DNA from: Ponticaulis sp.
GTDB lineage: Bacteria; Pseudomonadota; Alphaproteobacteria; Caulobacterales; Hyphomonadaceae
Assembly: GCA_002699325.1 (NCBI GenBank)
Contig: PABS01000092.1
Coordinates: 8,866-38,572 of the forward strand
Reading direction: 5' to 3'
Length of the DNA stretch: 29,707 nucleotides
This document shows positions 15,632-24,506 of this stretch, in pieces (within the stretch, counting starts at the first letter, position 1; every line of letters begins with the position of its first letter). The position numbers and the translations under genes were made by a program. Below the pieces are notes generated by a model. It was not told where the DNA came from, did not search any database, and saw nothing but the letters and a program-made list of their open reading frames with translations.

Positions 15632-16652
15632 GAGTGTGTTCCATTGTTTGGATATCGGGATCAGCGATCCAGCGTCGTTTACGGATGAAGAGCAGACTGA
15701 TGAGACCAGCGAGGGTCATCGGCAACCAGATCATTGCATGAGACAGGACGGCAATCGCTGCGGCGCGTTCTGTATTGTCGAAAAGGAGTTTGCAAGATTC
15801 AAAAGCGGCGAGATGGAAGGGGCCGAAATAGCCGGGTGAGGAGGGTGCAAGGGTCGCTATCGTCGCCATGCCGGTAACGAGCGCTGCGCCAGCAGCACCG
15901 ACATCGGTCCCGAGCCCATAAAGTACACTCGCAAAAACGCCCGCTTCAAATACCCAGATACCAGCAGAGAGGCCTATAATTTCGAGAAATCGCCCGCCTC
16001 TTGAAAGCCTGCCGATTTCGTCGAGCGTCATACTGCCAAAACTGAGAAGAGATCTGAGCGGTGTGATCCGCCCGAGCGCACTCTTTTCCGCAAGGTCGTT
16101 CAGAAAGCGCGACAGTATGCTGTGTCCGGCAAAGCAGATGATCAATGCGAGTGCAGTCGCGCCAAGGACGAACTGGATAGCCGTTTGCAGCCAGGCTGGC
16201 AGCACGGCATCTGGCAGGCTTATCAGGCCGATTGTCAGCAGTCCGAGAAGAAAGGCCAGATCAAGTACACGCTCAAAGATGAGTGTGGCCAGAGACTGCG
16301 CGCGGCTCACACCTATTGCCGCTGGAAAAGCAAAGGCGCGAATGACATCGCCAGCGCGGAAGGGCAGCACATTATTCAGCGCGATAGACGCCAGATACGG
16401 ACTGACGCAGCTGCGCCAGGCCACTTGCGCCGCACAGGCAGAGAGCATGACCCACCATCGCGTGATCCGCAGCGCATAACCAATGGATAGAGACGCAAGC
16501 GCCGCCAGGATATAGCTCGGCTGAATGCGCGAGAGTTCGCGAAGGAGTTCATCGAATTTGACTGAACTCAGAACAAAGTAGAGGCACGTCACCGTGACAA
16601 TGATGCCGAGCCCCAATTTGATCAGCGCGCCTCTGGAAACCTGCAATGTCAC
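15624..16652 (-). CDS. UPF0104 / lysylphosphatidylglycerol-synthase-TM-like flippase-domain protein
   Basis: This 342-residue protein has about eight hydrophobic helices. The opening (KLGLGIIVTVTCLYFVLSSV, then a polar loop) and the conserved FRAGDVIRAFAFPAAIGV and ATLIFERVLDLAFLLGLL blocks match the UPF0104 (LPG_synthase_TM, TIGR00374-like) family. The LP-PFRAGD and ERxxD motifs are its best markers. Members flip or help transfer lipid-linked groups; here the aminoacyl-transferase domain of MprF is absent, so only the membrane part is encoded. It starts with GTG in a 4-base GTGA overlap with the upstream gene and overlaps the downstream oxidoreductase by 8 bases, so translation is probably coupled. 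A role in moving a lipid-linked sugar across the inner membrane is inferred from context. Confidence 0.85.
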   Translation of the reverse strand: MTLQVSRGALIKLGLGIIVTVTCLYFVLSSVKFDELLRELSRIQPSYILAALASLSIGYALRITRWWVMLSACAAQVAWRSCVSPYLASIALNNVLPFRAGDVIRAFAFPAAIGVSRAQSLATLIFERVLDLAFLLGLLTIGLISLPDAVLPAWLQTAIQFVLGATALALIICFAGHSILSRFLNDLAEKSALGRITPLRSLLSFGSMTLDEIGRLSRGGRFLEIIGLSAGIWVFEAGVFASVLYGLGTDVGAAGAALVTGMATIATLAPSSPGYFGPFHLAAFESCKLLFDNTERAAAIAVLSHAMIWLPMTLAGLISLLFIRKRRWIADPDIQTMEHTHD

Positions 16653-18493
16653 GGCTTCATCATCACGCGGATAGATGACAGGTAGACAGGTTCTGGGAAG
16701 GTCGCCTGGGATACGTCGCCGTTATAAGGCGTATTGACCTTGATCCGGGCTTCGATCAGTCGCCCATCTTCCGTGTTTGCGAAGACCGCCCAACCATATT
16801 GTGCTTTGGCGTCAATGAGATAGCCGATTGTGCCGACAGGTACGGCGCTCGTATTCCATCGTTCAACAGGCGCGTAGAGGATACCATAGGCGCCATCTTT
16901 TCCCGGCCATGACAGAAGCGTGGTGACCATGGCGGGTTTTTCGACAGGACCGCCGCATGGCACAAGCGCACACGTTAACTCGGTGGCCCTGATGTGCGTC
17001 ACGTCTCCGGCTCTCAACTTGGCCCGATCAGCAATTGAATCCGTGACAGCTCGTTCGAGAGGAACCGGCTTTTGTCCGTTCGTACCCGCATTTATAAGAA
17101 GAAATGGACCGTCTGGACGAAGCGACTGGAACTCGTCGATGGCCTGAGCAACAGCGTAGGCCGGCTGTGAGGACCGTTTGATCATCTGGGTGGCAATGGA
17201 ATTCAGCCAGATGTTGGCAAACCCTGCAATGAAGAGCGCTCCCATCACGACATAGCCGATCACGGGTGACAGGCGAGAGAGACGATAGGCGCCATATCCG
17301 AGAGCTGCCATCAGCACGACGGAGATGTGGAAGGCCGGAGTATAAGTGGTCTCCCGCGACAGCCATTCCTGATAATAATCTGTTGATGAATAGGCGAGAC
17401 AAATCGCTGCGATCAGAATGACTGGTAGCGCCAGTTTCGCTGCAATGCCATCAGCCTTGAATGGCATTGCAAAGAGCGGTTTCGACTGAGCAGGGCTTTG
17501 GCGTGACGCCGCATACAGTGCAATGCAGGCCATCAGCACCACACCGAGTACGATCTCAAAGCCATCTGGACGACTGAACCGCCCAACCCAATTGAGTTCT
17601 TCCATCCAGCGCGTGTTGAATGGCAAGGCAGAGGTGATCAGATGAGAGCTGGTTACCAATACTTCGGCTGGATTGAGGTCGACCGTCAGCGTTTCGTCAA
17701 CGCGGCCAGAGTGCTGGGACCTGAACAGGAAATATGGGAGCAGAAATACCAGAAATGGCAGGGCGATAAGTATGGCTGAAAGGCCGTAGCGGACAAGATT
17801 TTGGGGTGAGAATCTGCCGCTCAGGACGTCGTCGTAAATTTTAATCAGCCCGGTGAAGCCGGCGAGCCCGAAAGCCAGGATGAAATTGAGCTCCCAGAAC
17901 AGGCAGATCACAAGCGTGACCAGCGTATAGGGCAGGACGACGGCGGCGATTTTCAACGCATTCTGGTTGGTTCTGATCAGATCGAAAATCGTGGCTGCGC
18001 CCCATACCGTGACTGGAAGCAGGATAAGGGGAAGTTTGAAGAATACCGGGAAGTGATAATAGCCGTGCCATCCCTTGTAGTGAGGGATCAGAAACGTGCA
18101 GACGAGCAGGATCCAGAGAAGGGACCGTGTTTCCAATTTGAACAGGACGCGGCCAATCGCGTACGCAGCAACCGGAATGGCCGTATTGAGGGCGGCAACC
18201 ACGATTGCGAGCCCTGGGGTGCCGAGCAGAAACTGCCCGTAGGCGATGTAGCCGGAGATCAGGAGGAAGAACCGGCCCTGATTAGCTGCAAAACGCGCAT
18301 TTTCGTCAGTGAAGTCGGAAAACGGCCCGTTCTTCAGGTCGAATGCGGCCAGCATATGCGCATTGTCGTCGCCGCTTGAGCCGAACGCACCGTAATTAAG
18401 GAAAAAATGATAGAGGAAAGCAGCAGCCAGGCAGACTGCGATTGCCGGATCAAACGAGAATCTTTGTTTTGCCAGCCCTATAAGCGCGGACAT
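16649..18493 (-). CDS. Multi-spanning membrane protein, probable GT-C-type glycosyltransferase
   Basis: The ATG at 18491-18493 gives 614 residues. A longer frame to 18559 adds 22 residues without membrane or signal character, while a G-rich ribosome site lies just before this ATG. About eleven to twelve hydrophobic segments fill the first 430 residues. A soluble C-terminal part follows (about 450-614) with beta-rich sequence and two cysteines in ELTCALVPCGG. The first loop after helix 1 has GSSGDDNAHMLAAFD with D42-D43, the position of the acidic pair in GT-C glycosyltransferases that use polyprenyl-phosphate sugars. I do not recognise the exact family, so GT-C is an inference from topology and this motif. 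It heads the operon with the flippase-like and FAD genes. Confidence 0.68.
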   Translation of the reverse strand: MSALIGLAKQRFSFDPAIAVCLAAAFLYHFFLNYGAFGSSGDDNAHMLAAFDLKNGPFSDFTDENARFAANQGRFFLLISGYIAYGQFLLGTPGLAIVVAALNTAIPVAAYAIGRVLFKLETRSLLWILLVCTFLIPHYKGWHGYYHFPVFFKLPLILLPVTVWGAATIFDLIRTNQNALKIAAVVLPYTLVTLVICLFWELNFILAFGLAGFTGLIKIYDDVLSGRFSPQNLVRYGLSAILIALPFLVFLLPYFLFRSQHSGRVDETLTVDLNPAEVLVTSSHLITSALPFNTRWMEELNWVGRFSRPDGFEIVLGVVLMACIALYAASRQSPAQSKPLFAMPFKADGIAAKLALPVILIAAICLAYSSTDYYQEWLSRETTYTPAFHISVVLMAALGYGAYRLSRLSPVIGYVVMGALFIAGFANIWLNSIATQMIKRSSQPAYAVAQAIDEFQSLRPDGPFLLINAGTNGQKPVPLERAVTDSIADRAKLRAGDVTHIRATELTCALVPCGGPVEKPAMVTTLLSWPGKDGAYGILYAPVERWNTSAVPVGTIGYLIDAKAQYGWAVFANTEDGRLIEARIKVNTPYNGDVSQATFPEPVYLSSIRVMMKP

Positions 18494-18570
18494 GTCGTTC
18501 CCCCAACCCTGTGTAGACACGGGGCATGTAACCCATGCTAGGGGACGTATGCCAGTCATTTATCGAGAAA

Positions 18571-18645
18571 TGGTGCCGCGAGAGAGAATTGAACTCTCGG
18601 CCTCACCCTTACCAAGGGTGCGCTCTACCACTGAGCTACCGCGGC
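18571..18645 (-). tRNA. tRNA-Thr (anticodon GGT)
   Basis: On the minus strand this 75-base gene folds into a complete cloverleaf. The acceptor stem has a final G-U pair, the D arm is GCTC-AGTGGTA-GAGC, and the anticodon arm is CACCC-TTGGTAA-GGGTG with anticodon GGT (18611-18613 on the plus strand). The T arm is GAGAG-TTCAATT-CTCTC, followed by discriminator A and an encoded CCA at 18571-18573. The absence of a variable arm and the GGT anticodon give threonine. It lies 77 bases upstream of the glycosyltransferase operon on the same strand and 75 bases from the small gene on the other strand. Confidence 0.97.
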
Positions 18646-18720
18646 ATTGAATTCGCAGAGCGCGCTCGTTACCTCAAAGCATCAGAATTGAAAACCCCAA
18701 ATAGCGGACGCACGCCAAGA

Positions 18721-18903
18721 ATGTCTGAAGAAAAGCCTGCAACACCCCGTAAGCGCACCTCAAATGAGAAGGAAGACCGGCTGAAAGCCGCGCTGAGAGC
18801 CAATCTTCGGCGCCGGAAAGCTGCCGCGCGCAAACAGACCGATTCAGAGCAGGATGCCAGTTCCGCGCAAGAGACTGAAATTGATCCAAAATTGCCCAAA
18901 TAA
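18721..18903 (+). CDS. Small basic conserved protein upstream of murA
   Basis: The ATG at 18721 encodes 60 residues. A longer in-frame reading from 18535 runs antisense through the tRNA gene and is rejected. The core RLKAALRANLRRRKAAARKQ (from about residue 20) is a strongly basic helix, followed by an acidic Ser/Glu tail. I recall similar small proteins with an ALRANLRRRKAQ-type core upstream of murA in many Alphaproteobacteria, without known function. The basic helix suggests nucleic-acid, ribosome or acidic-lipid binding, which is conjecture. No strong ribosome site is seen. It ends 39 bases before murA and heads the conserved cluster. Confidence 0.62.
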   Translation: MSEEKPATPRKRTSNEKEDRLKAALRANLRRRKAAARKQTDSEQDASSAQETEIDPKLPK

Positions 18904-18942
18904 CGCCTTTGCTTTTCCACTCATCACAGAATAGCGTGCGGC

Positions 18943-20208
18943 ATGGATAACCTCACGATAAAAGGCGGAAATCCCCTCAACGGGACAATCCGGATCTCCG
19001 GCGCGAAAAACTCTGCGCTGAAGCTTATGGCAGCGGCATTGCTCACTGATGAGCCGGTCGAACTGCGCAATATGCCGAACCTGGCTGATTCGCGTTTTAT
19101 GGCGCGTCTGCTGTCTACACTGGGTGTGGATGTGTACTGGCCACAAAATGAGAATGTGTGTCGGCTGAGTGCGGCCGAGATCACGTCTTCGATTGCGCCG
19201 TACGATCTGGTCCGGAAGATGCGCGCCACCTTCAATGTTCTTGGTCCGCTTCTGGCGCGTATGGGACATGCGACGGTGTCGCTTCCAGGTGGCTGCGCGA
19301 TCGGCGCCCGGCCCGTCAATTTCCACCTCGAGGCCTTCGAAGCCATGGGGGCGGACATTCTGATCGAGCAGGGTTATGTCAAAGCCGCAGCGCTGCGTGG
19401 TTTGAAGGGCGCTGTGATTGATCTGCCTTTCCCATCTGTTGGCGCGACTGAGCATACCATGATGGCCGCAACGCTCGCCCAGGGCGTCACCACCATCAAT
19501 AATGCTGCTCAGGAACCTGAAATCGTAGATATCGCGACCATGCTCAAGGCTATGGGTGCAAAGATTGAGGGCGAGGGTACGTCGAGCATAAGGATTGAAG
19601 GCGTCGAGAAGCTCAAAGGCGTGACCCATTCTGTCATGCCGGACCGGATTGAAGCTGGCACCTATGCAATGGCCGTGGCGGCAACAGGTGGAAATGTTCT
19701 GCTTGAGGCTGCGCCGGCGGCAGAGATGACCTCACTGATTGAGCATTTGAAGGCGGCGGGTGTCAAAGTCTCCGTTGAGAATGAAGGCGTGCGTGTCATC
19801 CGCAATGGAAGTCGGCTGAAACCTGTTGATGTTGATGTTCAGCCGCATCCCGGATTTGCCACTGACCTTCAGGCACAGTTTATGGCCCTGATGACGACCG
19901 CCGACGGGACAAGCACCATCACTGAGAATATTTTTGAAAATCGGTATCTGCATGCGCCTGAACTGAACCGCTTCGGCGCAGACATCCGGGTGCAGGGTAA
20001 GGTGGCGACGATTCACGGCGTCGAGACGCTGAAAGGCGCGCCGGTTATGGCGACAGATCTTCGCGCCTCAGTAAGCCTTGTCATTGCCGGCCTCGTGGCA
20101 GAAGGTGAAACTGTCGTAAATCGGATTTATCACCTCGACCGGGGCTTTGAGAAACTCGAAGAGAAACTAAATGCATGTGGTGCATCAGTGGTGCGCGGCA
20201 GCGAATAG
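18943..20208 (+). CDS. murA: UDP-N-acetylglucosamine 1-carboxyvinyltransferase
   Basis: A 421-residue cytoplasmic enzyme that transfers enolpyruvate from PEP to UDP-GlcNAc, the first committed step of peptidoglycan synthesis. Length and pattern match MurA: KN at 22-23 (SGAKNSALK), [16 protein letters not shown] near 91-106, and the PEP-binding loop [15 protein letters not shown] with catalytic C118, the residue that fosfomycin alkylates. [13 protein letters not shown] and [15 protein letters not shown] near the C-terminal third are also typical. The start at 18943 has no strong ribosome site but matches the family N-terminus ([20 protein letters not shown]). The gene lies between the small basic protein and DUF2948. 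Confidence 0.97.
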   Translation: MDNLTIKGGNPLNGTIRISGAKNSALKLMAAALLTDEPVELRNMPNLADSRFMARLLSTLGVDVYWPQNENVCRLSAAEITSSIAPYDLVRKMRATFNVLGPLLARMGHATVSLPGGCAIGARPVNFHLEAFEAMGADILIEQGYVKAAALRGLKGAVIDLPFPSVGATEHTMMAATLAQGVTTINNAAQEPEIVDIATMLKAMGAKIEGEGTSSIRIEGVEKLKGVTHSVMPDRIEAGTYAMAVAATGGNVLLEAAPAAEMTSLIEHLKAAGVKVSVENEGVRVIRNGSRLKPVDVDVQPHPGFATDLQAQFMALMTTADGTSTITENIFENRYLHAPELNRFGADIRVQGKVATIHGVETLKGAPVMATDLRASVSLVIAGLVAEGETVVNRIYHLDRGFEKLEEKLNACGASVVRGSE

Positions 20209-20238
20209 CTGCGCCCTTGACCCTGCGGAGAGATTTGA

Positions 20239-20685
20239 GTGTCGGAAACTAATACCCTACGCCTGCTAGCAGTTGATCAGGACGACCTGAACGTCATCTC
20301 GGCGGCCTGTCAGGATGGCGTATGCAAACCGTCTGACCTGATTTTGGAAGGAAAGCGCCGCCGTTTTCGTCTGGAATTTAATCGCTTCCGCTGGGAAGTC
20401 GATGGAATTGCCCGTCAGAAAGGCTTGCAACGGGTTCGGAGTGTCCTCTCATTTGAAGACGTTTCGAGCGTGAAAGCACGCGGCATGCCACCCAAATCTG
20501 CTGATCTGGTTCTGTCCGTTCTGTCGATCGACTGGCAGCCCGATGAGGACCCGCCCGGCGGAGAAGTCCGGATCGTGTTTGCAGGGCACGGGGAAATCGT
20601 AATTTCAGCTGACTGTCTCGATGCGACGCTGATCGACGTCAGCCAGCCCTGGGCGACCCGCAACCGTCCGGCGCACAAGGAATAA
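20239..20685 (+). CDS. DUF2948-family protein
   Basis: A 148-residue soluble protein starting at GTG 20239 with CGGAGAGA upstream. It matches the alphaproteobacterial DUF2948 family by position between murA and hisD and by its opening (LRLLAVDQDDLNVISAACQDGVCKPSDLIL) and FNRFRWEV block. The EIVISADCLDATLIDVSQPW end is also characteristic. It has no signal or membrane segment and no catalytic motif I can identify. The invariant neighbourhood with hisD (9-base gap) suggests a housekeeping role, but none is known to me. Confidence 0.82.
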   Translation: MSETNTLRLLAVDQDDLNVISAACQDGVCKPSDLILEGKRRRFRLEFNRFRWEVDGIARQKGLQRVRSVLSFEDVSSVKARGMPPKSADLVLSVLSIDWQPDEDPPGGEVRIVFAGHGEIVISADCLDATLIDVSQPWATRNRPAHKE

Positions 20686-20694
20686 ATCGACGCC

Positions 20695-21993
20695 ATGGCT
20701 CGCCGTTTTTCTACCCGCAATGTCGGGTTCGCAGACACATTTGCTGATTTTCTGGCTGAACCCCGCAGCACGTCGCATGATATCAGCGAAGTCGTTCGCG
20801 ATATTCTCAATGACGTGCGGATGCGCGGTGGTGAGGCTGTTCGCGAATATACTCAGAAGTTTGATCGGCTGGATGTGGATCCGCAAACGCTTGCTTCTCC
20901 TAAGATCAGCCTCGAAGATCGCGCCAAAGACTGCTCTGAGGAGGTTCGGAAGGCGGTCGACTTCGCTCATGATCGGATCGAAGCCTATCACGCTGCGCAG
21001 CGCCCTGCGGACCACCAGTTTGAGGATGGTCACGGACTGACACTGGGCTGGCGCTGGACGGCGCTTGATTCGGTCGGCGTGTATGTGCCGGGCGGTCGGG
21101 CTAATTATCCGAGTTCAGTCCTTATGAACATGGTGCCAGCCAAAGTGGCCGGTGTAGAGCGCATCGTGATGGTGGCGCCATCTCCAGATGGTGAGCTGAG
21201 CCCGGCGGTTGCTTATGCTGCCATTCGTGCTGGCGTCAAAGAATACTATCCAATCGGCGGCGCTCAGGCGGTTGGCGCACTGGCCTATGGCGCCGGGGAT
21301 ATGAAGCCCGTCGACAAGATTGTAGGCCCGGGCAATGCGTTCGTTGCCGAAGCCAAGCGTCAGGTCTTTGGCAAGGTAGGAATCGACACGATTGCGGGCC
21401 CGTCTGAAGTCTGCGTGATCAGTGACGGAACGATCAGTGCCGAGTGGATTGCCGCTGATCTTCTCTCCCAGGCGGAACATGACCCATCTTCGCAATCGAT
21501 CCTTATTTCGCTCGATGAGGCCCATCTCAATGAAGTGGCTGATGCAATTGAGCGACAACTGGAAACTCTTGCCACGGGCGAAACCGCGCGTCAGTCCTGG
21601 CAATCTCACGGCGCGCTTGTGCTGGTCGAAACCGCGGAGGAGGCCTGCGCCCTTTCGAATCAGATTGCGCCCGAGCACCTTGAGCTCGCGGTTGAGAAGC
21701 CAGACACCTTGCTGGGACAAATCCGCCATGCAGGTGCCGTTTTCCTTGGCGCCTGGGCGCCTGAAGCGCTGGGTGATTATGTGACCGGCTCGAACCACGT
21801 TCTGCCAACCTCTGGCGCTGCGCGGTTCTCATCCGGCCTTGGACTGTTTGACTTTCTCAAGCGGATGTCTGTGCAGTCTGCCAGCCCGGCTGGATTCAAC
21901 CATCTTGCCGGCGCTGCTATAGCGCTGGCGCAATCTGAACACTTGCCTGCCCACGAACGGAGTGTTTCCATTCGACTCGGCAAGGAAGAATGA
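20695..21993 (+). CDS. hisD: Histidinol dehydrogenase
   Basis: A 432-residue enzyme catalysing the last two steps of histidine synthesis, the four-electron, NAD-dependent oxidation of L-histidinol to L-histidine. The zinc ligands expected from E. coli HisD fit closely: Q259 and H262 (SQAEHD), D361 (GDYVTGSNH) and H420 (PAHERSVSI). The catalytic pair is E327-H328 (APEHLEL). GPGNAFVAEAKRQVFG and AGPSEVCVISD form the NAD-binding part. AAGGAATAA precedes the ATG. It is not in a his operon here; it lies in the conserved murA-infA cluster, and only three bases separate it from UPF0262. Confidence 0.97.
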   Translation: MARRFSTRNVGFADTFADFLAEPRSTSHDISEVVRDILNDVRMRGGEAVREYTQKFDRLDVDPQTLASPKISLEDRAKDCSEEVRKAVDFAHDRIEAYHAAQRPADHQFEDGHGLTLGWRWTALDSVGVYVPGGRANYPSSVLMNMVPAKVAGVERIVMVAPSPDGELSPAVAYAAIRAGVKEYYPIGGAQAVGALAYGAGDMKPVDKIVGPGNAFVAEAKRQVFGKVGIDTIAGPSEVCVISDGTISAEWIAADLLSQAEHDPSSQSILISLDEAHLNEVADAIERQLETLATGETARQSWQSHGALVLVETAEEACALSNQIAPEHLELAVEKPDTLLGQIRHAGAVFLGAWAPEALGDYVTGSNHVLPTSGAARFSSGLGLFDFLKRMSVQSASPAGFNHLAGAAIALAQSEHLPAHERSVSIRLGKEE

Positions 21994-21996
21994 GAC

Positions 21997-22473
21997 GTGA
22001 GCGCGACAGAGCGGATTTTCAAAGTCGATATTGACGATGCGACATTGAGTGCTTCGGGGCCGGATGCCGAGCACGAGCGTCGCGTTGCGATATTTGATCT
22101 GCTTGAAGAAAACACGTTCTCGATCGAAGAGGGGCCGGAAGGGCCTTACCACCTGATCTTATCGCGTCAGGACAATCGCCTGATCTTTGAGATCAAGGGT
22201 GAGGGTGGTGACCATCTTCACACCTTCATTCTGTCACTGGCGCCATTCCGCCGGATCGTGAAGGACTATTTCATGATCTGCGACAGCTATTACGACGCCA
22301 TCCGGCATCAGTCGCCAAGCCAGATTGAGGCCATCGATATGGCGCGTCGGGGCGTTCACAATGAGGGCTCAGAGCTGCTTGAAGAACGGCTGAAAGGCAA
22401 AATCGAAACCGATTTTGACACGGCCCGACGGTTATTCACGCTGATCTGTGCGCTTCATGCCAAATCCCAGTAA
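21997..22473 (+). CDS. UPF0262-family protein
   Basis: A 158-residue soluble protein starting at GTG 21997, with AAGGAAGAA (21982-21990) inside the end of hisD as ribosome site. The sequence fits the UPF0262 family of Alphaproteobacteria: [14 protein letters not shown], then the strongly conserved [20 protein letters not shown] near residues 78-97 and [26 protein letters not shown]. It ends with a [15 protein letters not shown] helix. No function is known for the family. Constant linkage to hisD and infA suggests a core cellular role. In many relatives a low-molecular-weight phosphatase gene follows; here it is absent. Confidence 0.87.
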   Translation: MSATERIFKVDIDDATLSASGPDAEHERRVAIFDLLEENTFSIEEGPEGPYHLILSRQDNRLIFEIKGEGGDHLHTFILSLAPFRRIVKDYFMICDSYYDAIRHQSPSQIEAIDMARRGVHNEGSELLEERLKGKIETDFDTARRLFTLICALHAKSQ

Positions 22474-22645
22474 CTGGCGCGGCGGAAGTTTTCGCAGGTA
22501 AAGTTTGAAAACCTTCGCTTAAACAACCACATATAGTCTGTATCTGAAATTTTATTTCGGTTGCGTTCCCTTTGTGGGTGACGAACATCCTGAAATCACA
22601 CTATATGCGAGCCCTTGATAGATTGAGGCCGCGGACGAGGAGTGC
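22474..22645. promoter_or_regulatory. infA upstream region
   Basis: A 172-base gap breaks an otherwise tightly packed cluster. It contains AT-rich candidates, TTGAAA at 22505-22510 near TATAGT (22532-22537) and CTATAT at 22601-22606, none with ideal spacing. It probably holds a separate promoter for infA-maf-RNase E/G-yacG. I see no hairpin terminator or coding frame. Confidence 0.4.
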
Positions 22646-22864
22646 ATGGCAAAAGAAGAAATGCTTGAATTCAACGGGACCATTGTGGAGCTTCTTCCCA
22701 ATGCGACTTTCCGTGTGAAACTTGAGAACGATCACGAGATCGTTGCTCATACTGCAGGTAAAATGCGTAAAAACCGCATTCGTGTTCTGACAGGCGACAA
22801 AGTGCTTGTCGAAATGACCCCTTATGACCTGACCAAGGGGCGGATCACTTACCGCTTCAAATAG
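22646..22864 (+). CDS. infA: Translation initiation factor IF-1
   Basis: At 72 residues this is exactly the standard length. It is a single OB-fold (S1-like) protein that binds the 30S A site during initiation. The sequence is canonical: [20 protein letters not shown], then [40 protein letters not shown] and RITYRFK. GACGAGGAG sits just before the ATG. The TAG stop overlaps the GTG start of maf by one base, so the two are probably translationally coupled. Confidence 0.98.
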   Translation: MAKEEMLEFNGTIVELLPNATFRVKLENDHEIVAHTAGKMRKNRIRVLTGDKVLVEMTPYDLTKGRITYRFK

Positions 22865-23469
22865 TGGTGGGGTCAAAGGTTTGTCCTGAGCTAGTTCTGG
22901 CCAGTGCGTCGCCGCGCCGGAAGGATCTGCTCGTGCAGATTGGCGTGACACCGGCCCATATTTTACCGGCCGACATTGATGAGACGCCCCGGTCTGGAGA
23001 ACTGCCAAAGCCCTATGCCGAAAGAATGGCCCTGGAAAAGGCGCGGGTGGTTCATCAGGCAAAGCCAGACTGTATTATCCTTGCTGCCGACACGGTTGTT
23101 GCTGTCGGGCGGCGTATTCTTCCCAAAACAGAAGACGAAGCATCAGCCAGATCCTGTCTGGAGCTGATGTCCGGCAGGGCGCATATGGTCCTGACCGGAG
23201 TGTGTGTCATATCGCCTGGAGGTAAGACTACCCTGCGTGTTGTCAGCACACGGGTTCATCTGAAACGCCTGACGCCAGATGAGATTTCCGGCTATATCCA
23301 AAGCGGGGAATGGAATGGCAAAGCTGGCGGGTATGGCATTCAGGGACGTGCCGAGGCGCTGGTCTCCAATCTCAATGGATCATTTAGCGGCGTTGTCGGT
23401 CTTCCGCTTCATGAAACCCGGAATCTGTTGGTTGGCGCGGGTTATCCCTGTCCGGTAGGGTCGGCGTGA
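22864..23469 (+). CDS. maf: Maf-family nucleoside triphosphate pyrophosphatase
   Basis: A 201-residue enzyme that hydrolyses non-canonical or methylated nucleoside triphosphates to monophosphates, a house-cleaning activity. Family motifs are all present: LASASPRRKDLL at 12-23, the DIDET loop at 37-41, AADTVV with D76, LTGVCV, GYGIQGRA and SFSGVVGLPLHET. The start is GTG at 22864, overlapping the infA stop; a second GTG directly follows (22867) and cannot be excluded. There is no separate ribosome site. The last 4 bases overlap the start of the RNase E/G gene. Dinucleotide specificity (dTTP/UTP type) is suggested by the GYGIQG motif but not proven. Confidence 0.94.
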   Translation: MVGSKVCPELVLASASPRRKDLLVQIGVTPAHILPADIDETPRSGELPKPYAERMALEKARVVHQAKPDCIILAADTVVAVGRRILPKTEDEASARSCLELMSGRAHMVLTGVCVISPGGKTTLRVVSTRVHLKRLTPDEISGYIQSGEWNGKAGGYGIQGRAEALVSNLNGSFSGVVGLPLHETRNLLVGAGYPCPVGSA

Positions 23470-24506
23470 GCCGAATTCTGGTCAAACGCCTGGTCGCAGA
23501 AACCCGAGCCGTTGCTTTTGATTCCGAAGATGTGCCGATTTCATGCTTCATCCAGAGAGAGACGTCGCTGGACCCATCGGCGACCTATGGCGATGTTTTT
23601 GCGGCGATTGTCAGGACTGTCGATAAACGGCGCCAGGAAGCATTTGTTGAGCTTCAGACCGGCGAACTCGCATTTTTCAATCTGTCACCGAAACATACAC
23701 CTCCCGCAGAGGGAGAACATATAAACGTAGAGATTCGCGCTGAAGCCTATGGCGACAAGAACGCGCTGGTGCGGCCGACTGGTGAACCTGCTGAGCGGAC
23801 GTCTCGTGAGGATCGGTTGAGAGACTGGATGTCAGCTTTCGAAGGTTCGGACGTCGAAGACTGGTCTGAGATGCCGACCGATGACATCGAACAGGTGTTG
23901 ACTGAAGCATTATCCACCGAAGTGACGATATCCGGTGGCGGGCGACTTTCCATTGAGACGACACGCGCCATGACCGTGGTTGATGTGGATACAGCTGGCC
24001 GGTCTCCCGGGCAGGGCGCAGTGAATCCTGCAGCGCTCACCACGCTTGCAAGAGAGATATCTCTGCGGCGGATCTCCGGTCTTGTCGCGATTGATCTGGC
24101 GGGTGCTCCGAAAGGGGGGAAAGCGAAGGCGCTTCGCGATCACATGTCAGGCGAACTCAACGCATATCGGTTGGGACGCGCAGACGTTCTGCCGCCTTCG
24201 CCCTTTGGCGTGATGGAGATATCTATCCAGCGTCGATTGCGTCCGCTTCGGGAGTACAGTCCTGAAACATGTGCGGTGGATCGCAGAGAGACAGAGATGG
24301 TTGCAGCGTGCCTCCGGCAAGCAGAAGAGGCGGCTGCGAGCGCCAGAACCGCCAAGATCGCGATCATGGTCACCCCGAATTTCGCGGAAAAGCTTGGCAA
24401 TTGCCGGTTCAACTGGGAAGCGGGGCTTGCTCAACGCTATGGGACGCGTTTCGACTTGCAGATTAAACCCAATCTAAAGTCAGCATACGAAATACAGGTA
24501 AACTGA
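23466..24506 (+). CDS. Short RNase E/G-family protein
   Basis: A 346-residue protein clearly related to the catalytic part of RNase E/G, which cleaves single-stranded RNA. The two metal-binding aspartates can be placed: D173 in GGRLSIETTRAMTVVDVDTAG (RNase E D303 equivalent) and D210 in ISGLVAIDLAG (D346 equivalent). ALTTLAREISLRRISGLVAID is typical. The N-terminal S1-like region is reduced, and no CxxC zinc-link motif is present in the C-terminal third, although that motif joins the E. coli subunits. It is about 140 residues shorter than RNase G. RNase E N305 corresponds to D175. It starts at GTG in a 4-base overlap with maf and ends one base into yacG. Whether it is catalytic is uncertain. 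Confidence 0.85.
   Translation: MSRILVKRLVAETRAVAFDSEDVPISCFIQRETSLDPSATYGDVFAAIVRTVDKRRQEAFVELQTGELAFFNLSPKHTPPAEGEHINVEIRAEAYGDKNALVRPTGEPAERTSREDRLRDWMSAFEGSDVEDWSEMPTDDIEQVLTEALSTEVTISGGGRLSIETTRAMTVVDVDTAGRSPGQGAVNPAALTTLAREISLRRISGLVAIDLAGAPKGGKAKALRDHMSGELNAYRLGRADVLPPSPFGVMEISIQRRLRPLREYSPETCAVDRRETEMVAACLRQAEEAAASARTAKIAIMVTPNFAEKLGNCRFNWEAGLAQRYGTRFDLQIKPNLKSAYEIQVN

Noticed and set aside
18535..18720. N-terminal extension of the small gene upstream of murA
   Set aside because: It is read antisense through the tRNA-Thr gene and gives a peptide of the spurious tRNA-derived kind; the ATG at 18721 is used instead.
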